Below, piece after piece: positions 24,893-35,965 of a stretch of 64,000 nt of DNA. The number at the start of each line of letters is the position of its first letter. Within the stretch, counting starts at the first letter, position 1. The translations under genes and the position numbers were made by a program. The DNA lies in assembly GCA_963693365.1 (NCBI GenBank), contig CAVNZM010000004.1, forward strand, positions 7,130,001 through 7,194,000. Direction: 5' to 3'. The notes below the pieces were generated by a model. The model had not been told where the DNA came from. It saw only the letters and a list, made by a program, of their open reading frames with translations, and searched no databases. Source of the DNA: Amoebidium appalachense (taxonomy: Eukaryota > Ichthyosporea).

Positions 24893-25665
24893 GACACATA
24901 TGTCGTACCCCCCCATTTCCGGGGGTTTTTTTTATCTCGTGAATAATGCAATCGCTTGCATCCAACCCGATCGCATTTCGATCGAAGCGCCCCGACCCTT
25001 GCACCAGCCCCATATTCTCCCAACCCGGCATCCGACCTACATTTTGCCAGACCCAAGTCTTCTTTTTTAACATCTTTTGCTGTATCATGTGGCTATTTTA
25101 TCGGCTACATGTAAGCAATATTCTTGATGGAGCATAGGCAAAAGTGTTATTTACAGCCGGAGGATAACGAATCCCTGTATGCGTGTCGCAACTCCGGCTT
25201 CTGCAAGAAGCCATATGCAAGTGCACGTGTGTCGTCTAATCACGCTACAGCCAATGAAAATCGCGTAAAGAGTCAGCCCCCGCTTCTGGGATTGATATAT
25301 CGGAAGATTATGACTACGACGAGGCAGGCGTATGCACCTGGGCGTGTCTTCAAGAAAGCAGCCTTGTCATCTGAGTAACGCAAAAATAAAGCCTTGCACA
25401 TGTATTGCTTTTGCAGTATACATGCACATGCAGATTTAGCTTTACGGTACAAACTGCTCTCTCTGTAATCGGGTCGGGTCTGGCAAAATCATTACGGTAC
25501 CCTTGCGCAGCCGCACCGCAGCCAAATCGGATGCCGGGTCGCGCGAATATGGGGCTGGTGCAAGGGTCGGGGGCTTCGATCGAAATGCGATCGGGTTGGA
25601 TGCGAGCGATTGCATTATTCACAAGATAAAAGAAACCCCCGGAAATGGAGGGTACGACATGTGTC
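24893..25665. mobile_element. Element with ~140-bp terminal inverted repeats
   Basis: 24893-25035 and 25527-25665 are inverted copies of each other with scattered mismatches. They share GTCGTACC, ATTTCCGGGGGTTT, GAATAATGCAATCGC, CGATCGCATTTCGATCGAAG and CCCTTGCACCAGCCCCATAT. Each outer end has a small palindrome (GACACATATGTC; GACATGTGTC). The 490-bp interior has no recognisable transposase. Long inverted ends around a short interior suggest a non-autonomous DNA transposon. I could not define a target-site duplication, so the superfamily is open. Confidence 0.65.
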
Positions 25666-25721
25666 CGGGGCTCCGGGGACCGGGCTGCCCCGCTTGATCA
25701 CGAACTCATGCCTTGGCTAAG

Positions 25722-25812
25722 GAATTCACGTGAATAGTGTCAAGCGCGAGTTCGATTGGTTGAGAGCTCCGATTGGATGAACGATTTAGTTGTTTTTTTT
25801 TCACGTGAATTC
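25722..25812. promoter_or_regulatory. Inverted pair of E-box palindromes
   Basis: GAATTCACGTGAA at 25722-25734 and TTCACGTGAATTC at 25800-25812 are perfect inverted copies, 65 bp apart. Each contains CACGTG, the bHLH/bZIP core. The spacer has two ATTGG motifs. The pair lies 1.3 kb upstream of the transferrin ATG. It could be a bHLH enhancer or simply a hairpin-forming repeat. Confidence 0.4.
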
Positions 25813-26980
25813 TTCCTTGCAACGTCACACCAAGTTGTCGCAGTGGAGCCAGTGATGCCAGTGAAATCATAGCGAAGTTAGTTATTATTAATATTAGTTG
25901 TTGATTATTCACATAGGCCGTGCTACAGCAGGCACTGAAGTAATATAAGTCCACTGAAACAAAAAAAATTACCTTCTTCAACTCCACCCACTCTACCGGG
26001 AGAGCGGCTGAGCCTGAGACGGCTAGAGATCTGGATCGACCAGTCAAAATACGAATGGCCGTCGACCGTTTTTATTGGCTCTTTACGTTGTGTTGTGAAC
26101 GTTACCAACTTCAATGCACAGTGTACGTGATCTCGGTCTTTGCACAGTATATATATGTACTGCACTATGAATATGTTCGTAACTTTTGCCATCTGTAGCT
26201 TATTTTGACATGGAATTTCTTTCCAAATAATCCTTTTTGCTAGAGAACGCGTTAAGATATAAAAAGAAGGCCGCATCTAGCAGTGCTAGCTACTGGCGTA
26301 ACTAGGCCCAGGACTTGTAAAAAAGGCTATCCACATGTCACTTCGTCCAATCCCGAGGCACTGCGCAGGACAGTGTACACTACAGTGCATGTTACTTGGC
26401 ACGTACACTCGCTCCTGGTAACTTAATAAAAGGGTTTCGATAGCTTTCCAGATCTAGAAATAGTCACCCAGCACGTCTCTCTCGTAAACAGACCACATTT
26501 ATACTGGCCAAAAGTAAATGCCCGTTGGCGACACGTGCACCTTATCGGACCGTTGAAGGCGCCACCGACCAGTGCCACCGTACGCCTTCCCACACCGTAC
26601 TCGCTGGTACGCTGTATACACACAGTGTACAAGAATAATGTGTGATATGTGACTAATAGAAACTCTGGATCTACACCGGATAGTTGTTGCCGCACTAGTC
26701 ATGTAACTTGCAACAACACGGTGGGGCACGTACGTGTGCACACGTGGCTTCAAAGCATGCATTTTAAAGTGGTTGTGTAGGGTCCTATACCTACGCAATA
26801 GCATAGTATACATACAGTTGGCAGCAGCCGCTCAAGAGCCCAGCTAGTGGCATAATTGCTTGAATCTCAAATATGACGTTGTTCCAATGACACAATAACC
26901 ACTCATTGATCAAGGGATATGTATACCCAATCGTTGTCGCCCAAGCATCTGCCCTTATCGCCGTGTCCTGTTGTGCGGGC

Positions 26981-26993
26981 AAGATATAAAAAG
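26981..26993 (+). promoter_or_regulatory. TATA box of the transferrin gene
   Basis: AAGATATAAAAAG lies 71 bp before the ATG, a normal distance for a short 5' UTR. An almost identical AAGATATAAAAAG occurs at 26254-26266, 730 bp upstream, and may be a second promoter. Confidence 0.6.
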
Positions 26994-27063
26994 GCCACAT
27001 GACTAATGGGCACATCAGTCCACCTTCTTTAGCAGCTCGGCGTTGCGTTGACGGGAAGTAGAA

Positions 27064-29673
27064 ATGGCAAGGTTCGCTGCTCTCTTCCTCGCCGTTCTGG
27101 GCGGGGCGTCATCTGCTCACGCTGCCGCCCGAGGGGGTGCCTCTGACGCTGGTAAGTCTGGTCTTTTTCGATTGCAGTTGTGTTACATGTGACGCAACTG
27201 ACGTTTAGCCTACAGTAGTGCGTACGGTGTAAACTTTGCCACGAAGCTGGCTTCATTGTGCATGGCTTGGAATGCCTGAATCTGGACTGTGCGGCGCGCA
27301 TGTATGAGCAGCAAACAATTAGTTAGCTTTGCCCACTGGCCATGGGCGTGTTCAATCTGAGTCGCCAGTGCACGCACTCATCCGCCGTTCCATGAAAGGC
27401 TAGCAATGAATCCACGTATGTATGTCTCCTCCTCCCGATGAAGTTTTGCTAACATGCCCCTGGGCCACCCTACAGATGCTCTCCGCTTTGCATTCAGCGG
27501 GTCCACGGATGCCGCAGCTTTTGCCAAGTCCCTGAAAGAAAGCACCGGGCTAGTGTGGAGCATCGTCAGTGCCAAAACCGACACCGAGGCAGTCAAGATG
27601 GTTTTGGATGGAAACGCAGAAATTGCTTTCCCTGACTCTTCAGCCATGCTTGGGTACGTTTCCTTTCCACGGTTTTATCTCCTTAATTTTTGATCTGATG
27701 CACATGTATATAAATTTATGACTCTCGCGTACGGGACATGTTGCCACCGTATGGCACCCAAAAGAAGTTCAATAAACTCTGTTGTTCCGTAAGGCCGCGT
27801 ACCTCCATACACACAAAACCACAAATATTATCATCAAATATGTAACTTAAGCTTACTGCTGATAATATGCCTACGTTACACACAGGCTATTAGTGGCTGT
27901 TACTATGCACTCCTCCCCCTTAGGAATTGATGTCATATGATGCTCACACCGAGCCTTCAATAACATGTTCCTTGCGATGCAGCGTGGAGAAATCTCTTCA
28001 AGGGCTTGTGGCCGAGGTTACTGACGTCAACGGGCGCACTTATTACGTTGCCTCTGCCTATGTCAAAAAGGGATCAGGCATCAACACCTTTGCCGACTTG
28101 AAGGGTATGAGATATTTTGGCGACTCTTTTGCAGCACTATTTCCAAGGAATAGCTGCGCACTTTGTAGCATTGGCTGACAGGGGGAGCCATATATATAAC
28201 CATCACATGCCATTATGGCCCCATTTCTCCCTTTTCAAGAACTTTGCGGTATGAGAAAGAAAGAAATGTGCACTTGCTTGGATGCTATTTTGTGTGATCA
28301 TGAAAAAAGGGATTAATTCTATTGTATCATGAGACACATGGCAACGGAAGAATGGGATGATCGACCTGCACGTCAAGTAATCAATTATTCTACTCGAGCC
28401 AGCTAACCGCATATACCATCCACCCACCAGGCAAGCGCTCCTGCCACACAGGTCTTCAGAAGTCGGCCGGCACGTACATGCCCATCGGCTACGGTGTGCG
28501 CAACGGCTTCATCGAGAACCACCAGGAGTCTCTGGCCGGCACCATCCGCAACTACTTCACCGCTGGTAGCTGTGCTGCCCCTGCCCTGTGCGGTATCTGC
28601 AAGGTATGTTTATTATGCACCTGACGACCGCATCTCCCCACCCGTGCGCCGATCATTGGAAAGTGCTTTGACCGAAAACACATGCACATGCGCACCGTTA
28701 CCGTTGGCAGAACTGGTTTTTTAATTTGGTTTGAGGCCAAGCTCTAGCACGTCTCCTAAGTATCCCGCATGGTGTGTGTGTAATTGCACTTTTTCCGGAT
28801 TTTTTCTATCGTGTGCATAGATCAAATACAGCGCATATTGGCTGCCTACCGTCACCTGCAATTTATCATGTAAGCACGGCTAATTAATGTGTTTTCTGGC
28901 GGCCCACAGACCCTGAAAACAGACGGCGAGTGCACAGCCGAGGACCCGTACTCGGACTACGATGGCGCCCTTCAGTGTCTGTCGGAGGGTGCCGGCGACG
29001 TTGCATTTGTGCGCGACACAACCCCAATGACGGAATGCGGTGGCACCGACAAGAAGCCCTGGTGTCTGGCATTGGACCAATACATCAAAGTTACCGAATT
29101 TGGTAATGTACCTGCGCATGCGATTGTGTCAAAACCCGGCGCGATTACGGATGGGGCTGCGTCCGCCATCAAGAAGGGGCTGACTGGGCTGAACGCCAGT
29201 AGCAACGCGGTGTCGCTAGCCTTTTTTGGCAAGAACGTCCAGACATTTAAGGAGATTCCGACGGCCGAGGTGCACATGAGGGACTACAGCACAAATTTAG
29301 GCTGTGTGCCGGAGATTGAGAAATTCATGGGTCTTAGCACCCCCCTGCCCTGTGCCGCCGACAAGAACCCCTCCACCGCGCCAGGCCAGACCGCCGGCGC
29401 ACGTACGGGCACTGCTGAGAGTAAGCAGCACATGATTTCCAACCAACCATGTTTGGTGTTCTTAACTTCCTTGTGGCGGTGGTGGTGGCCGGGATGGGGG
29501 GAGGGGGGGGGGGGGGGGGGGGGGGGGGTAATTTCCTTGGGACCCAAAAAGTTATTCGAAAACTACGACGAGCTATTTGAATTGCATCAGAAATCACGCA
29601 GCATCTTCTGCAATGTGTTTTTATGTCGCAAAACTTCTTACTCAGTTATCGAACACATCGTGCGTCCTTTCTT

Positions 29674-29709
<36 letters not shown>

Positions 29710-30013
29710 ACACACACGTACACACACACACACACGCGTACACACGTACACACACACACTTTAGGCCCCGTCCGCTGGGCGTATCCAGGGCAGGGCCAGG
29801 CAGCCGAGGTCAAGGAGCTACTTCAGGCCAAGACCGGGCTCATCTTCCAGGTGGTGGCAGCAAAGAACGACCAGGATGCAGTGGCTAAGGTCGTGGCCGG
29901 GGAGGCTGATCTTGCTGCACCAGACACTGTTGCTGCCGTGCAAAAGTGGGTTTTTTTTGCTCTTCCTAGGCTCAGATTTCTCTTCTCGTCTAATTTTTAT
30001 TATTATTGTTGTA

Positions 30014-30044
<31 letters not shown>

Positions 30045-30078
30045 TGGTCGCTGTCTAATTTTTATTATTATTGTTGTA

Positions 30079-30109
<31 letters not shown>

Positions 30110-30950
30110 TGGTCGCTGTTGTGCAAAGTGGTTTTTTTATGTTGGTATTCCCATCGAGTTTTGGGACAATAGCAGGTTTTGAATGCTTCAATTTCAACCA
30201 TTAGTCCATAGCCGCGCATTTTTGCACTTTAAATGAAACCTTTAGATATCGCATTTTGCACCTTTGACCAGTCAATAGTCGCGCATTTTGCACTTTCAAC
30301 CGATCAATAGTCGCGCATTTTGCACGTTCAACCGATCAATAGTCGTGCACTTTGCACTTTCAACCAATCAATAGTCGTGCACTTTGCACTTTCAACCAAT
30401 CAATAGGCGCAGTTTGCACTTTCAACCAATCAATGGGCGCATTTTGCACTCTCAACCAATCAAATAGGCACATTTTACACTTTCAACCAATCAAATAGGC
30501 ACATTTTGCACTTTCAACCAATCAAGTAGGCGCATTTTGCACTTTCAACCAATCAATAGGCGCATTCTGCACTTTCAATCAATAGGCACAATTTGCACTT
30601 TCAACCAATCAAAGAGGCACATTTTGCACTTTCAACCAATCAAAGAGGCACATTTTGCACTTTCAACCAATCAAATAGGCACATTTTGCACTTTCAGCCA
30701 ATCAATAGGCGCATTTTGCACACTTGACCATTCAGTAGTCGTGCACTGTCAACCAAAATTCTGTGGTTGAGAATATGCACTTTAAACGTTCAATAATTGC
30801 GGATTTTGCTCTTTCAACCAATCACTGGTAGTGCATATTATTCACGTTTCGCACTTTCAGCCTTTTGGTAGAGCAAAGGCAAGTTACCTCTACAATCTTC
30901 CCCCTTTTTTATTCTCATGTGGTCGGGCACACAAAAGGCCATTACTTACG

Positions 30951-31034
<84 letters not shown>

Positions 31035-31383
31035 ATGCTTCAGCTCGAGTTCGTGCTTGCAGAAACCCTCGGCAGTGGCCGTTCATACTACAACGCTGTT
31101 TCATACGTGAGGAAAGACAGCGGCATCACCTCCGTCGACCAATTAAAAGGCAAGAAATCTTGCCATACAGGGTTCGCAAAGAGCGCTGGCATGTATGTCC
31201 CTATTGGCCACATGATCCGCACGGGCAAGGTGGAGGTTAAGGGCAACCTTAAGGAGACCGTACGCAGCCATTTCTCGGCCGGCCAGTGCGCCATTCCAGA
31301 ACTGTGCTCGGCCTGCCAGGTAACTACAATGGAAATTTTCCACTAAGACCCCTGAGGCTTGTAGAACCCCCCCTCCCCCTTCC

Positions 31384-31423
<40 letters not shown>

Positions 31424-32312
31424 CCCCCCCCCCCTCCCCCCCTTTCTCTCCCCACTCCCCTCTCTGCAGCGCGCCATCTGATTCATACGACAATGCGTGT
31501 GTGTAAGTGCAGTGCTAGATCCTTTGTCAGTACTATTTGCTGGAATTGGGTGCGTGTGTGTAAGTGCAGTGCTAGATCCTTTGTCAGTACTATTTGCTGG
31601 AATTGGGTTAGAAAATTGAAGATGTGCCATGTCCTCAGAAATTTGGCCTCAATAAGTTTATGGATTTGATAACCAACCCCTTCCCATTCTCTCCCTCCCC
31701 CTCCCCCTCTACTCCACCCACCCAAATTTCAGGCCAACAAGACCGATGGCACATGCACCACTGCGGACCAGTACAGCAACTATGGGGGTGCCCTGAGGTG
31801 CCTGAGTGAGGGCGCTGGTGACGTGGCCTTTGCAAAGGACAGCACCTGGGACGACATCTGCAACGTTGCCACAAAGTAGAGACCCCCCCCCCCCCCCCTC
31901 CTCTTCCCACTCCCTACTTCCCCCCCCCCCCCCCCACACACACACACACAGAGAGAGAGACAACACACCATGTCTCTCTCCCCACCCCCAACCTCCCCCA
32001 ACACAGTGCACTACAACATTCTGTTTCTCTCTATGTGTGTAACTGTATTCACACGACTCTACGTTAGGGCATTTTTTTTTTAAGGTTTGTGAGTTCAAGA
32101 ATATATCCTCATTTCGAAGGGTCAAGATCGTCTCTGACGGGGTTTTGAATTTAGGCCATCGTGGTGCCTGGACAAGTCTGCATATGTTGCCCTCGACACT
32201 ACTGGAAAGGTGCCCTCCCACCCGGTCGTGACCAAACCGGGTGCCATTGATGTTGCTGCCCTCGAGAAGATAAAGGTGGCTCTCTCTCTCTCCAAAGCTC
32301 TCTGCCTCTTCC

Positions 32313-32346
<34 letters not shown>

Positions 32347-33676
32347 TCCCCCTCTCTCTCATTCTACCCATGATGCCTCTCTTTCGCTCCCTTTCTCCCC
32401 CCCCCCCCCACTCCCCCCCCCCCCCCGAGTCTCTTTTTCTTGGCCCTCACTCTCTTTCCCTCCCTAGGTCTCTACCCCCCTCCCCCCCCCCCCTTCCCCC
32501 CACCCGTCCGAGCCTCCCCACCTACCCCCCCACCCTGCCTCCCTACCCTTCCCTCCCCACTCACCACCTGCAAAAGATGAGAGCCAAACCGTATATTGAA
32601 AAGACAAACAAGCACCGATAGTAATAATAATCCTCGTAAGCCTATTTACCATTACTCCATTGCTAGCGCAATAGCACCACCTATATACTCAACCCCTTGC
32701 ACATTTATGTAGACCGTAAGTATGTGAGCGGTAGACCGACAATCGAAATTCTAATCTCCATCTCCCCGATTAGGCTGCCTTTGAGAAGATCACACCCAGC
32801 ACGGATCTGGACAAGCGCTTCCTGAAACTTGTGGCCGAGGGCGGTGCCCAGGGCTATGCTAGGGGGACCACGCTGCAGGCCCACACGGCAGAGTATATGG
32901 AGAACCTGGCATGCATTCCTGATGCCTCAAACCTTCTTTCCATCAACTCAATGCCCTCCTGCCAGGTTCCCCCCCCCCCCCCCTCCCCCCTTGCCCACCT
33001 TCCCACCGCCGTCTTCTCCGTTCTTTCCCCCTCCCCCCCCACACACTGACTTTGTTTTTGATCATCTTCATGCAATAGGCACCACTTGTGAATGTCTACA
33101 GCGGGAACAAGGTGCGAGGCAATGATGTCTAACTGCCCCCCTCCCCCCTCCCCCCCCCCCCCCCCCCCCCCCCCCGTGCGGCCCCCTCCCCTTTACCTCA
33201 AATCCTTGCCCGGCCCTTTCCACTTCCTCTTTCTACCCCCGCCCCCCCCCTCTCCCTCCCTCCCTCCTCCCCCTCCCCCCACCCACCCCCCCTTCCCCCC
33301 CTCCCCTCTTCTCCCCCCTGCACCCCTAAGCCCCAACCCACCCACGCAACCCCCCTCCCCCCGCCACCACCACCACCACCACCACCACTGACCCACCTAC
33401 CCTTATATCACACACAGAAAACATCCACTGGTTCAAGTGGCGCGTCAAGCTCTCAGACTTCGGCCACGGGATCTTCCAATGACGACTATAATGCAACCAC
33501 GCGCAGTATTGCGGTTGCGGCCCTAGTTCTTGTTTTGCTTGCTATCGTGTTCATGCCTATTGCCATGTTTTTTATCGCACGCAGACAGGCACTGAAGTGG
33601 GCTGCACAAAGCCAGATGCAACATCAAAGGCAGAAGGATGTCGATAGCGAGAGGTGAGATACCTCCCCTCCCCCCT

Positions 33677-33707
<31 letters not shown>

Positions 33708-33910
33708 CCCCCCCCTTCCCCTCCCCACCTCCCTCCCAACCCCACCTACCCTCCACCGCACACACACACACACACACACATGTGTGTGCACACAACACAA
33801 CACAACACATCCACAGTCACCCACGACCCCTCCACCAAGCTCAGCGGCTGCTGCTGCACTCCAACCCGTATATTTGTTTTGGGCTGGTAATGCTCATATT
33901 CAATACCAAG

Positions 33911-33963
<53 letters not shown>

Positions 33964-34114
33964 CCCCCTCCCCTCCCCTGCACGCGTGCGTGCACACACG
34001 CACACACACACAAATACACACACATACACACACACACACACATCCAGTCAACCCATTGTGAAGTTCACAAGCCAAGCACGGGAAATCCCTGTCAGCTCCA
34101 GCAACATAATCTGA
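27064..34114 (+). CDS. Membrane-anchored two-lobe transferrin
   Basis: Exons 27064-27151, 27476-27653, 27983-28104, 28431-28603, 28910-29420, 29765-29945, 31034-31319, 31733-31875, 32155-32275, 32774-32965, 33079-33111, 33418-33653 and a last exon, here 34048-34114. All join in phase to about 776 residues. It starts with a signal peptide (MARFAALFLAVLGGASSAHA). Each lobe keeps the four iron ligands Asp, Tyr, Tyr, His: lobe 1 in AFPDSSA, RTYYVAS, YSDYDGALQC and VPAHAIV; lobe 2 in AAPDTVA, RSYYNAV, YSNYGGALRC and VPSHPVV. The anion-site Thr is kept (SCHTGLQKSAG, SCHTGFAKSAG), but the usual Arg is Lys in both lobes. After lobe 2 come a Ser/Thr-rich stalk, one transmembrane helix (about residues 705-729) and a basic cytoplasmic tail. 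It should bind ferric iron at the cell surface for uptake. Exon 11 is only 33 nt. Confidence 0.93.
29990..30121. repeat. 65-bp tandem duplication with (GTT)n
   Basis: Two copies of CTAATTTTTATTATTATTG plus (GTT)n plus TTTGGTCGCTGT, with a period of 65, in transferrin intron 6. Confidence 0.85.
30225..30760. repeat. ~30-bp minisatellite in transferrin intron 6
   Basis: About 18 imperfect units built on TTTTGCACTTTCAACCAATC followed by AATAGGCGCA or AAATAGGCACA. Each unit carries a CCAAT core. It is followed by diverged units to about 30850. Confidence 0.9.
30953..31033. repeat. (CA)n abutting transferrin exon 7
   Basis: About 80 bases of pure CA end in CACACAG, which is the exon 7 acceptor itself. 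No pyrimidine tract is present. Confidence 0.93.
31494..31607. repeat. 57-bp tandem duplication
   Basis: Two adjacent copies of a unit beginning TGCGTGTGTGTAAGTGCAGT, with a period of 57, in transferrin intron 7. A (CT)n tract lies just upstream at 31387-31420. Confidence 0.88.
34048..34114 (+). other. Transferrin alternative terminal exon A
   Basis: CA-rich acceptor CACACATCCAG. One base completes the split Ser codon from exon 12; the tail is then QPIVKFTSQAREIPVSSSNI plus a final Ile, and TGA at 34112. It is the first of three in-phase choices. Confidence 0.6.
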
Positions 34115-34215
34115 CGGAGTCTACCCCCCCATACATATACACAGCCACGTCACCAACGGCACACACGCACACACGCGCACACACACACACACATGTACAC
34201 ACACAGACACACACA

Positions 34216-34276
<61 letters not shown>

Positions 34277-34295
34277 CCACACACACAACACGCAG

Positions 34296-34338
34296 CTTCA
34301 ACGGGCAACAGAACATTCCCCTGAATGGCCGTGCCTAA
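34296..34338 (+). other. Transferrin alternative terminal exon B
   Basis: Acceptor CACACGCAG after a (CA)n block at 34160-34275. It joins the same donor at 33653 in phase and adds SFNGQQNIPLNGRA, then TAA. It resembles exon C in its start (F/Y-N-G), middle (N-I/V-P) and end (N-G). Confidence 0.5.
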
Positions 34339-34458
34339 TTGCCGTTTTGACTTCTGCTGGACCGTGCTCTTTGCCCTCCCCTGGTCTCTTTCTCTTTCTA
34401 CCAACCCCCTCCCTCTCCCCCCATGCTTTCCGCACGTGCACACACACACACACACACA

Positions 34459-34503
<45 letters not shown>

Positions 34504-34532
34504 AACACACACACACACACACACACATGCAG

Positions 34533-34602
34533 CTACAACGGTCGGCCATCCACCCAGTTTTCCAACGTGCCGATGCAGCCAATGAATGGTGATCGTTGCT
34601 AA
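34533..34602 (+). other. Transferrin alternative terminal exon C
   Basis: Acceptor CACACATGCAG after (CA)n at 34438-34528. It is in phase with donor 33653 and adds YNGRPSTQFSNVPMQPMNG and DRC, then TAA at 34600. Its similarity to exon B suggests an exon duplication. Confidence 0.5.
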
Positions 34603-34899
34603 ACTTTCCCAGCAGATTATCAATAGAACACCCCCCTTCACCCCCTCCTAGGGCACCCCTACAATAGTTTAATATCTCAAACCGCGGGTTTGGATGCCAG
34701 TAATGTCAGAAAAATCGACCTCATCGGTGCTTTTTTTTTGTGTGTGTAGAGAGAGATGATCAAGAGCGCGAAATTCTATAGAAGATAGATGCATGATATT
34801 GAAGTTGTAATGAGAATGTGTGATTGGTTGCCAAAGTTCCGGTGGGGTATCTGATGATTTCAAGATTTGTGCTATTACGAAACCACTAACCGGTTATTG

Positions 34900-34948
<49 letters not shown>

Positions 34949-35313
34949 CGAATGAATGGCTTAGGCGCCTGCAGGGACGGGCCCTCCCATTGTAAATGGG
35001 TTGAGATGCATACAGAAATAAACAGCTACATCCAGACACCTTCCTATCTGTCTCTTGAAATTTGATTTTCAACCCCCCCTCCCCCCCCCCCCCCCCTCCT
35101 CTCCCCCCTCGACCATTACAACCACCACCACCTGCCTGCACACACGTTCCGCTCTAGAGCTGGTGGCCTTGAAAATGATGACGTCATACGTGAGGCATTT
35201 TCTGTGAGGCACTATGTTTGGCATTTGTGCGCCTTCGTACTTTGCCCCCCCCCCCCCCCCCCCCCCCCCCCTCCTCCTCCCCTAAGCCACCCCCCGGGCC
35301 CCGGGGGCTAAAC

Positions 35314-35346
<33 letters not shown>

Positions 35347-35434
35347 CGGAAAGGGCTGTAACAAAATGTAGCCGCTTTCAGCTACCTAATATAAATAGCA
35401 GCTATAACATGCATCAACATTTCCCATACCCTCC

Positions 35435-35479
<45 letters not shown>

Positions 35480-35550
35480 AAAAAAAAAAAAAAGGACAAA
35501 CCTCCCCTCTCCAGCCAAGTAAATAACATGGTGGGTCAAAAGGTCAACAC

Positions 35551-35965
35551 CATGCACAGGGACTGTGACATTTGATTTGGGTGGCATCAGTAGTTGCTGC
35601 AAAAGAGGCAAGGGTGAGGCTCAGGGCAATAGTTTCCCCTTCCAGTACTCACCCATTGACGGGACTGGCACCGTATGTTAAAGAAATAGTCTTTTTTCTG
35701 GGTACTCACCCATAGACGGGACTGGTACCGTATGTTAAAGAAATAGTCTTTTTTCCATGCACAGGGACTGTGACATTTGATTTGGGTGGCATCAGTAGTT
35801 GCTGCAAAAGAGGCAAGGGTGAGGCTCAGGGCAATAGTTTCCCCTTCCAGTACTCACCCATTGACGGGACTGGCACCGTATGTTAAAGAAATAGTCTTTT
35901 TTCTGGGTACTCACCCATAGACGGGACTGGTACCGTATGTTAAAGAAATAGTCTTTTTTCTGGGC
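35551..35965. repeat. 205-bp tandem duplication with nested 57-bp repeats
   Basis: The unit starting CATGCACAGGGACTGTGACA occurs at 35551 and 35756. Inside each unit, TACTCACCCATTGACGGGAC and its near copy TACTCACCCATAGACGGGAC recur 57 bp apart (35646, 35703, 35851, 35908). The duplication therefore occurred twice, at two scales. Confidence 0.92.

Noticed and set aside
28020-28028. CRE-like TGACGTCA in transferrin exon 3
   Set aside because: It is part of conserved coding sequence, so the match is probably by chance.
30225-30760. CRISPR array
   Set aside because: Units are contiguous and imperfect with no unique spacers, inside a eukaryotic intron: a minisatellite.
34048-34602. The three transferrin tail exons spliced in series
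   Set aside because: Each ends in a stop and has no usable internal donor in phase, so they can only be alternatives.
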